Assembly: GCA_903834785.1 (NCBI GenBank)
Contig: CAILKP010000042.1
Span: 1-64,000 of the forward strand
Reading direction: 5' to 3'
Origin: an uncultured bacterium
GTDB taxonomy: Bacteria > Planctomycetota > Phycisphaerae > Phycisphaerales > UBA1924
DNA: 64,000 bases
The position numbers were made by a program, and so were the translations under genes. Positions within the stretch are counted from its first letter, which is position 1; every line of letters begins with the position of its first letter. This document shows positions 27,302 to 36,198 of this stretch, one piece after another. The notes beneath the pieces are model-generated. The model worked only from the letters and a program-made list of their open reading frames with translations, had not been told where the DNA came from and did no database searches.

Positions 27302-28507
27302 ATGGACGCAAACCGTTCCGGACAATCTGGTGCTCGGGCTGGTGGTCGGGCCGATGCTCGGGCCGGTGCTCGGCAGGCCGCAGAATCTCCCGCCGTGCCC
27401 GCGACGGCGGGGAACTTTCCGTGCAAGGGCTGCGGCGGTACGCTGAGCTTCGAGCCGGGGACGGAGTCGCTGAAGTGCCCGTTCTGCGGCGTTGAGAACG
27501 AGATTGCGCGTGGCGAGGAGAGCATTGATGAGCACGACTTGCTCTCGGCGATTGAGACGCTCAGCAGCCAGGCGCAGGGTGAGGCGGACGACAAGATCCT
27601 GGTCAAGTGCACCGCGTGCGGAGCACAGGCGGAACTGCCGGAGAATGTGACCAGCGGGACGTGCCCGTTCTGCGGGACGCCACAGGTTGCGGTGCGCGAG
27701 TCGCGGAAGCTGATCAAGCCGGGGTCGGTGCTGCCGTTTGCGGTTGAGGCCGGCAAGGGGCGGGAGCTGTTTCGCGGGTGGCTGGCGGGGCGGTGGTTTG
27801 CACCGTCGGACCTGATGCGGGCAGCGGCGATGGATGGTGTGCTGCAGGGCTGGTACATCCCGTACTGGACGTATGACAGTCGCGTGGAGACGGACTACAC
27901 CGGGTATCGCGGTGATGACTACTACGTGCCGGTGACGCGAACGGTGTTTGTGAACGGCAAGGCGCAGACACGGACGGTGATGGAGCGGCGGACGAGGTGG
28001 TCGTACGCCTCCGGCCGGGTGCGCAACGCGTTTGACGATGTGCAGGTGCCCGCATCGAACTCGCTGCCGGCCAAGCACATCGAGACGATCAGTGAGGGTT
28101 CCGGGTGGGATGTGAAGAACCTGGTGCCGTACAAGGACGAGTACCTTGCGGGGCTGCGGGCGGAGAGCTACACCGTTGATCTGCGGCAGGGCTTTGAGGT
28201 GGCCAAGGGCAAGATGATGGAGACGGTGCGGGTCACGGTTCGACGCGACATCGGCGGTGACCACCAGCGGATCACATCGATGAACCCGCGGTTTTCTGAT
28301 CTGACGTACAAGCACCTGCTGGTACCGATCTGGCTGGCGGCGTACCGGTACGGGGGCACGAGCTATCGCTTCCTGATCAATGCCAGGACGGGGGCGGTCT
28401 CGGGCGATCGGCCGTACTCGGCCTGGAAGATCACGGGCTTTGTGCTGGCGATGCTGGCACTGGCGGGTGTGATTGCCCTGGTGGTGATGCTGAGCAAGGC
28501 CCGCTGA
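27302..28507 (+). CDS. Double zinc-ribbon protein with C-terminal membrane anchor
   Basis: Protein of 401 residues. A low-complexity Ala/Arg/Gly start is followed by two zinc-ribbon knuckle pairs: FPCKGCGG...CPFCG (about 40-65) and CTACGA...CPFCG (about 100-125). The middle contains WYIPYWTYDSRVETDYTGYRGDDYY, a conserved element of the zinc-ribbon partners of SPFH proteins. The last 25 residues form one membrane helix (ITGFVLAMLALAGVIALVVM) and a basic end. The gap to the SPFH gene is 65 bases. The two products probably act together at the membrane; the biochemical role is not established. Confidence 0.8.
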   Translation: MDANRSGQSGARAGGRADARAGARQAAESPAVPATAGNFPCKGCGGTLSFEPGTESLKCPFCGVENEIARGEESIDEHDLLSAIETLSSQAQGEADDKILVKCTACGAQAELPENVTSGTCPFCGTPQVAVRESRKLIKPGSVLPFAVEAGKGRELFRGWLAGRWFAPSDLMRAAAMDGVLQGWYIPYWTYDSRVETDYTGYRGDDYYVPVTRTVFVNGKAQTRTVMERRTRWSYASGRVRNAFDDVQVPASNSLPAKHIETISEGSGWDVKNLVPYKDEYLAGLRAESYTVDLRQGFEVAKGKMMETVRVTVRRDIGGDHQRITSMNPRFSDLTYKHLLVPIWLAAYRYGGTSYRFLINARTGAVSGDRPYSAWKITGFVLAMLALAGVIALVVMLSKAR

Positions 28508-28526
28508 GCCGAATGGTTGCGCAATG

Positions 28527-28566
28527 AAAAACGGCCCGCACACCGGAGCCAGGGTGCACAGGCCGT
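28527..28566 (-). terminator. Rho-independent terminator for the PEP-CTERM gene
   Basis: On the minus strand ACGGCC...GGCCGT closes an imperfect hairpin (inner GCACC/GGTGT pairing) directly followed by TTTTTCATT, 29 bases past the stop of the gene at 28595. Confidence 0.75.
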
Positions 28567-28594
28567 CTGTGTCATGATGTGCTGCGGGGTGCGA

Positions 28595-29431
28595 TCAGGC
28601 GGTTTTCTCGCGTCGGTGCCGCATGCCGAGTGCGGCGACGCCGACGCCGAAGAGCAGTGCGGAGGCCGGTGCCGGGATGGCGCTGATGGCAAAGACCATG
28701 TCGTTGTAGTCGCCGATGTTCTCGATGCCGGTGTTGGCGCGGGCGAGGTCCTCGACACCGATGAAGTAGTTCTGAGAACCGGGCAGGAGCGAGCTGCCGA
28801 AGATGGCGAAGTGCTGGATCTGCTTGTCGGTTTCGCTGCCGGTGCGGTTGCGGAAGCTCTCGGTAAAGAAGATCTGACCGGTGGCGTTCTTGAGGTAGAG
28901 GCCGAAGTCACCGGTGATGTCGAAGCTTGCTGAAGCCCCGGCGGAGTCAGGGCCGCGGAAGATCGGGTTGAGCAGCTCCTGGCCGATGGGGCTGCCGAGG
29001 CGATACCAGCCGAGCTCGTTGCGGTTGGCGTAACCGGCAACCTCGAGGCGGAGCTGACTGCGGACGGTGCCGCTGGCGCTGAAGCTCAGCGAGGTGTCCA
29101 TCGCCGAAGTACCCGATGACGGACCCTCAGCCACGGGGCCGCCCCACCAGCTCGGGCGGATGTTGGGACTGGGCAGGGCGCTGGAAGAAATTCCGCCCGT
29201 GTAGGTGCCCGAGAGGTAGGAACCGATGTTGCGGCTGCCGGAACCGTCCATGGATCTGTTGTCCCAGAACGGGCGGCTGGCCGAGGCGTTGCTGCCTCCG
29301 GTGATGGTTGTCGGGAAGGTCTGCCAGCTGAAGGCCTCGGAACCGTTGAGGATGAGGTCGGCGCTTGCTGTGCCGGCTAGGGTGGCGATGCTGAGCGTGG
29401 AGGCCAAGATGATGCGGGACGGGGTGGACAC
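28595..29431 (-). CDS. PEP-CTERM exported protein
   Basis: Protein of 278 residues. The GTG at 29431 is chosen because AAGGAG lies eight bases upstream and a signal peptide follows (STPSRIILASTLSIATLAGTASA). The C-terminus has the exosortase sorting layout: an aspartate-rich DYNDM just ahead, then IPAPASALLFGVGVAALGM and a basic tail RHRREKTA. An exosortase encoded elsewhere would cleave and anchor it. The central domain is a beta-rich, Ser/Gly-rich sequence that I cannot assign to a family. Confidence 0.85.
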   Translation of the reverse strand: MSTPSRIILASTLSIATLAGTASADLILNGSEAFSWQTFPTTITGGSNASASRPFWDNRSMDGSGSRNIGSYLSGTYTGGISSSALPSPNIRPSWWGGPVAEGPSSGTSAMDTSLSFSASGTVRSQLRLEVAGYANRNELGWYRLGSPIGQELLNPIFRGPDSAGASASFDITGDFGLYLKNATGQIFFTESFRNRTGSETDKQIQHFAIFGSSLLPGSQNYFIGVEDLARANTGIENIGDYNDMVFAISAIPAPASALLFGVGVAALGMRHRREKTA

Positions 29432-29705
29432 TACTGTGACTCCTTGCGTTCTGATATGCTGTCTGCCGGGTGTGGGACGGCGTTTCGTCCGGGGGCACCA
29501 GCCCTGCACAACCAAGTTGCGATTCAGTACTGGGGATTGCCGGTTGCCCTGGCGGGTTTGGCGGCTCCGGAGTCTTTCCTACACCGCACGATCTGCACAG
29601 CTTGCCATCATCAACCCGGCGGCAGGGCCGGAGCGGGTTGCCGCGAGATCGCCGGATTCGACGGCGTCCGAGAAGCAGGCCTGCGAGCGGCTCTACACTG
29701 GACCG

Positions 29706-31151
29706 ATGAGCATTCCCGGTGTGATGCAAGCCAGAGCGATGATGGACCGCCGCGAGCTGACCAGTTCGGAGCTGGTGGAGCGGTGTCTGGCGCGGATCGG
29801 TGAGCGCAATGGCGAGCTCAATGCGTTTGTGCAGGTGTTTGGTGATGAGGCGCGGGAGGATGCGCGGGCGAGTGATGAGCGTGTGGCGGCGGGTGCGGCG
29901 CGGGGTGTGCTGGAGGGCATCCCGGTTGCGCTGAAGGACAACATCGCGACGGTGCGTGGCCGGACGACGTGTGCGAGCCGGCACCTGGAGCAGTACCGCT
30001 CGCCGTTTGATGCGGCGGTGGTGGAGAAGCTCAAGGCGTCGGGGGCGATCATCATCGGCAAGACGAACCTCGATGAGTTTGCGATGGGCGGCTCGGGCGA
30101 GCACTCGGCATTCGGGCCGACGCGGAATCCATTTGATGCGACGCGTGTGCCGGGCGGTTCATCCTCGGGCTCTGCCGCGGCGGTGGGCGCGGGGATGGTG
30201 CCGGCGGCACTGGGCAGTGACACTGGCGGGTCGATCCGGCAGCCCGCGGGCTGGTGCGGCATCGCCGGCTGCAAGCCGACGTACGGCCGGGTGTCACGGT
30301 TTGGTCTGGTGGCGTACGCGAGTTCGCTGGATCAGATCGGCACGATGGCGCCGCGGGCTGCGGATGCGGCGGCGGTGCTGGGGGTGATCAGCGGCCATGA
30401 TCCACGCGACAGCACGAGCGGGCCGTGGGATGGCGGCGAGATTGCGGCTGCGGCGGGATCGCTGGCGGGTGTGCGGATCGGCATTCCGGTGCAGGCTGCC
30501 GATGGCAACAGCCAGGGCGTGAGCAAGGCGATGGCGGCGGCGGAGGATGTCCTGACTGCGGCGGGGGCGAAGTGTGAGCATGTTGAGCTGCCGCACGCGG
30601 GTGCGGCGATTGCGGCGTACTACATCATCGCGACGGCGGAGGCGTCGAGCAACTTGGCCCGGTTTGACGGGGTGCGGTACGGACGGCGCGCCGAGCTGCG
30701 GCCGGGTGAGGGGCTGATGGAGCTGTTCTGCCGCTCGCGGAGCGAGGGACTGGGTGCCGAGGTGCAGAAGCGGATCATGCTGGGGACGCATGTGCTCAGC
30801 AGCGGGTACTACGACGCGTATTACCTGACGGCGCTGAAAGCGCGGCGGCTGATTCGCGAGGATTACGAGGCATGCTTTGCACGCGGCATCAGCGCGATCA
30901 TGATGCCGACGAGCCCGGGGCCGGCCTTTGTGCTTGGTGCCAAGAGCGATCCGCTGTCGCTGTATCTTGAGGATGTGTACACGGTGGGTGTGAACCTGGC
31001 GGGGCTGCCGGCGGTGGCCGTGGGCTGCGGCAGGGAGACGATGGATGAGCGGGAGTTGCCTGTGGGCATCCAGTTCATCGGGCCGATGCGAAGTGAAAGT
31101 CGGCTGTTTGGTCTGGCTGGTGCGGTGGAGCGGCCCGCCGTTGCGGGATGA
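29706..31151 (+). CDS. gatA: Asp-tRNA(Asn)/Glu-tRNA(Gln) amidotransferase subunit A
   Basis: Amidase-signature protein of 481 residues. The Ser-cis-Ser-Lys triad is visible: ALKDNI (Lys), GGSSSGSAAA (cis Ser) and GSDTGGSIRQPA (catalytic Ser). IRQPAGWCGIAGCKPTYGRVSRFGLVAYASSLDQIG is the strong GatA signature; note GWCGIAG where GFCG/SFCG is usual. GatA releases ammonia from glutamine for charging of misacylated tRNAs. GatB and GatC are not adjacent, so the complex would be assembled from dispersed genes; a general amidase is the less likely alternative. Confidence 0.9.
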   Translation: MSIPGVMQARAMMDRRELTSSELVERCLARIGERNGELNAFVQVFGDEAREDARASDERVAAGAARGVLEGIPVALKDNIATVRGRTTCASRHLEQYRSPFDAAVVEKLKASGAIIIGKTNLDEFAMGGSGEHSAFGPTRNPFDATRVPGGSSSGSAAAVGAGMVPAALGSDTGGSIRQPAGWCGIAGCKPTYGRVSRFGLVAYASSLDQIGTMAPRAADAAAVLGVISGHDPRDSTSGPWDGGEIAAAAGSLAGVRIGIPVQAADGNSQGVSKAMAAAEDVLTAAGAKCEHVELPHAGAAIAAYYIIATAEASSNLARFDGVRYGRRAELRPGEGLMELFCRSRSEGLGAEVQKRIMLGTHVLSSGYYDAYYLTALKARRLIREDYEACFARGISAIMMPTSPGPAFVLGAKSDPLSLYLEDVYTVGVNLAGLPAVAVGCGRETMDERELPVGIQFIGPMRSESRLFGLAGAVERPAVAG

Positions 31152-31175
31152 TTGTGTCTGCCTAGGAGTACAGAG

Positions 31176-31955
31176 ATGAGCACGCTGCAGGGACGTATCG
31201 CTGTTGTGACGGGCGCTTCGGCGGGCATTGGCCTGGCGACGGCTGAGCATCTGTTCAAGCTTGGCGCTGGTGTGGTCATCAACGCGCGGCGAGCCGACAA
31301 GCTTGCAGCGGTGGCGCGGCAGATTGATCCCTCGGGCAAGCGGGTGATTCCTGTTGCTGGGGATGCGGGCAGTTCGGAGGCGATTGCGGCGATGCTCGCC
31401 GCGGCGCGGACATCGCTCGGCGGTGTTGCGGATCTGGTGGTCGTGAACGCGGGGCGCGGGCTGAAAGGGAGCGTGACGGATTCGGACCAGAGCCAGTGGG
31501 AGGAGATGATCCGCACGAACGTGCTGGGTGCGGCCAAGCTGATGCGGGAGGCCGGGCTGGGCATGGCCGCCGCGGCGACGGCGCAGGGTGGTGCGTGGGT
31601 CTCAAGCCCGCGCGACCTGGTGGTGATCGGATCGGTGGTCGGGCGGCATGTGTCGCCGTTCTCATCGATGTACGGTGGCACGAAGTTCGCCGTCAGCGGG
31701 ATGGTTGAGGGTGTGCGGCGGGAACTTGGACCCAAGGGCGTGCGGGTGACGCTGGTGGAGCCGGGCTTTGTGACCAGCGAGTTCCAGGGTGTTGCCGGGT
31801 ACGACCCGGCGTGGTACCAGGGCGTGGTCGACCGCATCGGCCCGGTGCTGATGCCCGAGGATGTGGCCCGTGTGATTGGCGTTGTTGCCCAGCAGCCGGC
31901 GCACGTTCATCTCAGCAACGTACTGGTTCGGCCGACGCGGCAGGATTATCCGTAA
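31176..31955 (+). CDS. Short-chain dehydrogenase/reductase
   Basis: Classical SDR of 259 residues. VTGASAGIGLATAEHL is the nucleotide-binding motif, VVNAGRG the NAG motif, and SSMYGGTKFAVSG holds the Tyr-x-x-x-Lys pair, with VIGSVVG supplying the catalytic Ser. AGGAGTACAGAG precedes the ATG. It starts 24 bases after the gatA stop, so the two may be co-transcribed, though a functional link is not apparent. Substrate unknown. Confidence 0.92.
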   Translation: MSTLQGRIAVVTGASAGIGLATAEHLFKLGAGVVINARRADKLAAVARQIDPSGKRVIPVAGDAGSSEAIAAMLAAARTSLGGVADLVVVNAGRGLKGSVTDSDQSQWEEMIRTNVLGAAKLMREAGLGMAAAATAQGGAWVSSPRDLVVIGSVVGRHVSPFSSMYGGTKFAVSGMVEGVRRELGPKGVRVTLVEPGFVTSEFQGVAGYDPAWYQGVVDRIGPVLMPEDVARVIGVVAQQPAHVHLSNVLVRPTRQDYP

Positions 31956-31973
31956 GCGGAGATGGAGACGGGA

Positions 31974-33608
31974 TCAGCAGCCGATCGCAAAGGCGTTGAT
32001 GAACTCGATGAAGTCGGAACCGTCGATGGTGCCGTCGTTGTTCACATCGGCCGCGGCATCGACGATGGGGTCGCCGATTCCAAACGAGTTGATGAAGCTG
32101 ATGAAGTCAGTGCCGTCGACGGTGCCATCGGCGTTGATATCAGCCGCTGAGCAGGCGGCTGGCGTGATGGTTGCGGTGAACAGGATGCTGATTGCCGGCG
32201 AATCACCGTTGCTGGAGAGCGTGAAGGCACGCATGAAGCTGCCGGCCGTTGACGGCGCCGTAAAGTTGAGCGTGTGTGTGCGGGCCGAGAACACCTGGGC
32301 GGCGGGCAGCGCGGGCTGGTTGAGTGGGGCGAGGACGAATGGACCGTTACCGCCGGTCAGCGAGAGTTCTGGCGGCAGGCCGGTGAAGCTGTAGTTCAGC
32401 GACTCGATACCGGCGGTTGCCGCGGTGGTCGGGTTGCGTGCGAAGGTGCGAACATCGGTGTTGTTGGTGACGGTCAGCGTGGCGGTTGTCTGCGTTCCGG
32501 CGGTGATGGAGCCGAGGTTGACGACCGTCGGTGTGGTGACCCGAGGGGGAACGCGCAGATCGAGGTAGACGGGCAGGTGACCGGTGGACAATGCGCTGGC
32601 AGCCAGTGCCTGAGCGATGACCGGGCCCACCATGCTGTTGCCGGTGATGCGCATGTCGCCGTTGCAGATGAAGCCGTCGTTGCCCCAGGAGCGGTAGGAG
32701 TGCTGCGGGTTGTCCCAAGTGTTGTTGGCCGCGCACCAGGCGTTGTAGTTGGCGGTGGTGTCGCCGATGTAGTCGAGCCCGCCACCGTTCTTGAGTGCAT
32801 CGGAGATGAGCAGGAAGTCGAGCCGGTCGTCGATACCGCCTGAGGAGGACACGGCGGGGTCCTGCGTGAAGACCCACTTAAACGAGCAGTTGTTGTTCCA
32901 GGAGCCGGGCGTGTTGATCGGATCGAAGAATCGGCCGATCAGCGCACCGCCGATGAGGTTCTGGTACGCCGTCTGGCCGGAGGACTGGATATTGAAGTCG
33001 CCACCGAGAATGAAGTTGGCGTTGGCAGGGAGTGCGTTGGTGTCATTCCGCAGTCGGACGGACTCCGGGGTTCGGCGGGCCTGGTCGGCGGTTGTGCTGC
33101 CGGCCTTCATGTGGGCCGAGTACAGGTACAGCTCCGGTCCGGTGCCGGGCACAGAAGGCGCGTTGTAGCCGGTGAGGCGGACAAGGTATCTGTCGTTGTC
33201 CCGGGGCGGGCAGGTGGCGCAGCTACCGGTGCCCGTGGAGAGTGTGACGACAGGACCGACCAGCTGCACGCGGCTGGTGCGGTAGAACATCGCGTTCTCT
33301 GTAGCACCGGAGTTCGGGGCCATCGCGTAGTCGCGCGGGCCGGGACCGCGGGCGTCCGAGTACGTGTTGAGCAAGTTGCGGAAGTTCGTCGCGGCGGTGG
33401 TGCCTTGCATTTCCTGGGCGATGATGACATCGGGCCAGAACTGGAGACCGTTTGGAGCTTGCGCGAAGAACGCGGTCTGGAACTCGGCGATGCGGCCCGA
33501 GCTGTACGTGGTGACATTCCAGGTGGCGACTCGCACCTGGGCCGATGCCACGGGGGCGATAGCGGACAGCGCGAGAGCGGCGGCGGTGCAGTTGAGTGTG
33601 CGGTTCAT
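31974..33608 (-). CDS. Secreted endonuclease/exonuclease/phosphatase-family protein with GC-type dockerin tail
   Basis: Protein of 544 residues with signal peptide MNRTLNCTAAALALSAIAPVASA. The catalytic domain of the EEP superfamily spans about 25-330: VRVATWNVTTY, DVIIAQEMQG (metal-binding Glu), YLYSAHMKAG, LGGDFNIQSS and DDRLDFLLIS. A beta domain of choice-of-anchor type follows (about 340-470). The tail has two dockerin-like repeats (DINADGTVDGTDFISFINSF and NNDGTIDGSDFIEFINAF) and ends AIGC. It is likely a secreted or surface-bound nuclease or phosphodiesterase. It is convergent with the SDR gene with an 18-base gap. Confidence 0.88.
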   Translation of the reverse strand: MNRTLNCTAAALALSAIAPVASAQVRVATWNVTTYSSGRIAEFQTAFFAQAPNGLQFWPDVIIAQEMQGTTAATNFRNLLNTYSDARGPGPRDYAMAPNSGATENAMFYRTSRVQLVGPVVTLSTGTGSCATCPPRDNDRYLVRLTGYNAPSVPGTGPELYLYSAHMKAGSTTADQARRTPESVRLRNDTNALPANANFILGGDFNIQSSGQTAYQNLIGGALIGRFFDPINTPGSWNNNCSFKWVFTQDPAVSSSGGIDDRLDFLLISDALKNGGGLDYIGDTTANYNAWCAANNTWDNPQHSYRSWGNDGFICNGDMRITGNSMVGPVIAQALAASALSTGHLPVYLDLRVPPRVTTPTVVNLGSITAGTQTTATLTVTNNTDVRTFARNPTTAATAGIESLNYSFTGLPPELSLTGGNGPFVLAPLNQPALPAAQVFSARTHTLNFTAPSTAGSFMRAFTLSSNGDSPAISILFTATITPAACSAADINADGTVDGTDFISFINSFGIGDPIVDAAADVNNDGTIDGSDFIEFINAFAIGC

Positions 33609-33731
33609 GCGTGAGAGTCCGGCTGCCGGGTTGTGGGCTCGCACCGGAAGGACAGCATACCCCACGCCCCGGGCGTGGCAAAGCCGCTGGGCTAACGTTG
33701 CCGAACTTCGCGTTATCGGCCCGGGAAACCC

Positions 33732-35507
33732 ATGAAACACCTCACCGTCATTGCCGCCATCATTGCTTACTCGGGCACCACGTTGGCTCAGGTGCCTGGT
33801 GGTGTGATCCCCCCCACTGCTGCTGGCGGTTTCGGGGTCGCGACGGACCACGAACTGGCGACGAAGGCTGCCGAGGCGATGCTGCAGCGCGGCGGCAACG
33901 CCGTGGATGCCGCGGTTGCCGCGAGCTTCACGCTGTCGGTGGTGCGGCCCTTTGCGTGTGGCATAGGTGGCGGCGGCTTCATGGTCATCTACCTTCCGGG
34001 GACGGCGGGGGTGGTACAGACCGCCGTGAACTATCGTGAAACTTGCCCGGCGGCGATCAAGCCAGACACCTTCAGCGAGCCTGGGCTGCCGGCACGCGCC
34101 AGCGAGTTCGGCGGTCTGGCAGTTGCCACCCCCGGCACCGTGAAGGGGCTGTTATACGTTCTGGAGAAATATGGGACCTTGCCGCGGGATGTGGTTTTCG
34201 CTCCCGCGATCGCGGCAGCGGAGGATGGGTTTGTGGCCGATGCCGCCTATATACGATCAAAGACCGAACTCTTGGAGCAGTTCAGTCCGGCGAGTGGTGG
34301 CAGGGAAAAGTTTGGATTTGTATGGACGACGCTGCTGGGCAAGGGCGAGCTGGCGAGTGGCGACCGGATTCGAAACCTCGGCCATGGCAAGGCGCTTCGG
34401 CTGATTGCATCTGAGGGTGCGGACGTGTTCTATGGCGGAGAGATCGCCGCGGCAATCGTAAGTTCGGTTCAGCGGACGGGTGGGCGACTGAGCCGCGAGG
34501 ATCTCGCATTGTACAAAGTGAGTGAGACCCCCCCACTGCTCGGGTCAGCCTTTGGCCGCACGGTGTTGACGATGCCGCCGCCGAGCTCCGGTGGTGTGGC
34601 GCTGCTGCAGATCTTGGGGATGATGGAGCGGTCATCGATCAAGCCGCAGGAGTTGAAGTCGTCCGATCCGGCGTACCTGTTCAGTCTCGTTGAGGCGATG
34701 AAGTTCGCGTTCGCGGATCGGGCGTTTTACATGGCGGATCCGGCGTTTGTGCCCGTGCCGACGGAGCGGTTGCTTTCCGCGGCATACATCGACTCGCGGA
34801 TGAAGATCATGCCGAAGGGCCGCACCGAGGGGATCGGGTACTACACCATCAATGAGAACGGCGAACAGCTTGTTCCGGACGGAGGGACCAGCCACATCTC
34901 TGTCGTTGATTCGCGAGGCGGGGCGGTTGCGTGCACCGAGACGATTAACCTGGCGTTCGGCAGTCTGGTTGAGGCGGAGGGTTTCGGTTTCATCCTCAAC
35001 AACCAGATGGACGACTTCACCACGTCGGCAGCACCGAATGCGTTCGGACTGACGCAGTCCAAGCGGAATGCTCCGGAGGGTGGCAAGCGGCCGCTCTCGA
35101 GCATGACCCCCACTGTTGTGCTGAAATCCGGGTCAGTGGAGATGGTTTCGGGCGGGGCCGGTGGCCCTCGCATCATCAGCGGGACGGTGCAGACGGTGCT
35201 GAACCGGCTGATCTTTGATATGCGGGCAGGAGAATGCGTGGCAAGTCCGCGTGTGCACCACCAGTGGAAGCCAAGTGAACTGCAGGTTGAAGATCGGTTG
35301 ATGAAGCGGTATAACGGCTTGCCCGTATCCCAGTGGCTGGAGAAGTTTGGCCACCGGGTCAAGCGGACATCCGCTGTGGCAGGGGTGAATGTGGTAGTTG
35401 TGTCTCAAGACACGGTTGAGGCTGCCGCGGATGATCGCCGCGGCGGGGTGGCAACCCCCCACTTACGCCGGAACCAGGAAGCTCAGCCTCCGAAAGAACT
35501 GAAGTAA
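33732..35507 (+). CDS. ggt: Gamma-glutamyltransferase
   Basis: Exported Ntn-hydrolase of 591 residues with signal peptide (MKHLTVIAAIIAYSGTTLAQ). The large-subunit features GGNAVDAAVAASFTLSVVRPFACGIGGGGFM are standard. The autoprocessing site and new N-terminal nucleophile are in PDGGTSHISVVD (Thr near 387), and SSMTPT and GGAGGPRIISG form the substrate pocket. The enzyme hydrolyses or transfers the gamma-glutamyl group of glutathione in the periplasm. Two exact copies of the CCCCCCACTG motif and two near copies lie inside the gene, in different reading frames. Confidence 0.93.
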   Translation: MKHLTVIAAIIAYSGTTLAQVPGGVIPPTAAGGFGVATDHELATKAAEAMLQRGGNAVDAAVAASFTLSVVRPFACGIGGGGFMVIYLPGTAGVVQTAVNYRETCPAAIKPDTFSEPGLPARASEFGGLAVATPGTVKGLLYVLEKYGTLPRDVVFAPAIAAAEDGFVADAAYIRSKTELLEQFSPASGGREKFGFVWTTLLGKGELASGDRIRNLGHGKALRLIASEGADVFYGGEIAAAIVSSVQRTGGRLSREDLALYKVSETPPLLGSAFGRTVLTMPPPSSGGVALLQILGMMERSSIKPQELKSSDPAYLFSLVEAMKFAFADRAFYMADPAFVPVPTERLLSAAYIDSRMKIMPKGRTEGIGYYTINENGEQLVPDGGTSHISVVDSRGGAVACTETINLAFGSLVEAEGFGFILNNQMDDFTTSAAPNAFGLTQSKRNAPEGGKRPLSSMTPTVVLKSGSVEMVSGGAGGPRIISGTVQTVLNRLIFDMRAGECVASPRVHHQWKPSELQVEDRLMKRYNGLPVSQWLEKFGHRVKRTSAVAGVNVVVVSQDTVEAAADDRRGGVATPHLRRNQEAQPPKELK

Positions 35508-35743
35508 TGCTCCAGATTGAAGGCCAACTTCGCAGTCGTCCCGGGCTTGGTCACCTGCTCTTGCGGCTGGTAATCATCGTCGTCCTCGTCGAACTGGCAT
35601 TCCTGACGGTCCTCTTGGCACTTGGATTGGCGATCATCGCCATCCCCCTGGCGCTTGTGGCTGGCGTGGTGATCGCGATTCGACGGGCCCTCCGTCGGCG
35701 TCCCGAAGTCACTGAGCGCGTTAACGTCCGCGTCAGGGGGTAG
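35507..35743 (+). CDS. Small membrane protein, translationally coupled to ggt
   Basis: Protein of 78 residues. Its ATG overlaps the ggt stop (TAATG), suggesting coupling. The hydrophobic core (about 17-60) could form two short membrane helices (LGHLLLRLVIIVVLVELAFLT and LALGLAIIAIPLALVAGVVI), flanked by basic residues. Its end overlaps the end of the convergent Nudix gene by 11 bases. No family is recognised; the coupling and amino-acid pattern favour a real gene. Confidence 0.6.
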   Translation: MLQIEGQLRSRPGLGHLLLRLVIIVVLVELAFLTVLLALGLAIIAIPLALVAGVVIAIRRALRRRPEVTERVNVRVRG

Positions 35744-36167
35744 CGTGCCGCGCGGCACGCAAAAGTCGTAACGTGCTGGCAGGCTTGAACTTCGCCCGTT
35801 CCAACGCAGTCAGTGGCACCCATTCGAAGCCGATGTGATCCTCCAGTGAGGCCACTTCGCGCATCTTCGTGCCACGCGGCACAATCTCAAACCGGTACAC
35901 AAGGTTCACTTCGTGTCTCGACTTCATGGCCCCATCACGGCCGGGCTGCTCGAATCGGCACTCGTCTACGAACAGAAGGTTGCCAACTTTGATCTTCTCG
36001 CCAGCTTCTTCGATGAGCTCGCGTGACAATGCGGTCGCAGAGTCCTCGCCGAACTCGACATGGCCGCCGGGCAGATAGCAGTAGCCCCCGGCTAGGTTCT
36101 TGCACACCAAAAGATGATTTTCTCGAATGCACACGCCGCGGGCGATGATCTCGATGTGTTTGGCCAT
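35733..36167 (-). CDS. Nudix hydrolase
   Basis: Protein of 144 residues with a complete Nudix box, GHVEFGEDSATALSRELIEEAG (G-x5-E-x7-REU-x-EE-x-G), near residues 35-57, preceded by CYLPGG. Such enzymes hydrolyse nucleoside diphosphate-linked compounds; the substrate is not readable from sequence. The start at 36167 gives MAKHIEIIARGV, the usual first strand of the fold. It is divergent from parB with only 31 bases between the starts. Confidence 0.9.
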   Translation of the reverse strand: MAKHIEIIARGVCIRENHLLVCKNLAGGYCYLPGGHVEFGEDSATALSRELIEEAGEKIKVGNLLFVDECRFEQPGRDGAMKSRHEVNLVYRFEIVPRGTKMREVASLEDHIGFEWVPLTALERAKFKPASTLRLLRAARHATP

Positions 36168-36198
36168 ACCATGCAACGATAGCGCAGGAGAACACGCC

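Larger units (their letters stand above)
23797..35464 (+). repeat. CCCCCCACTG-type motif series, plus-strand orientation
   Basis: Exact 10-mers CCCCCCACTG occur at 23797-23806, 25751-25760, 33810-33819 and 34529-34538. Near matches in the same orientation are CCCCCCACCG at 27218-27227, CCCCCACTG at 35107-35115 and CCCCCCACTT at 35455-35464. Three of the four exact copies have a seventh C in front. One is intergenic (23797) and the others fall in different codon frames. No copy in the opposite orientation was found in this interval. Confidence 0.75.
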
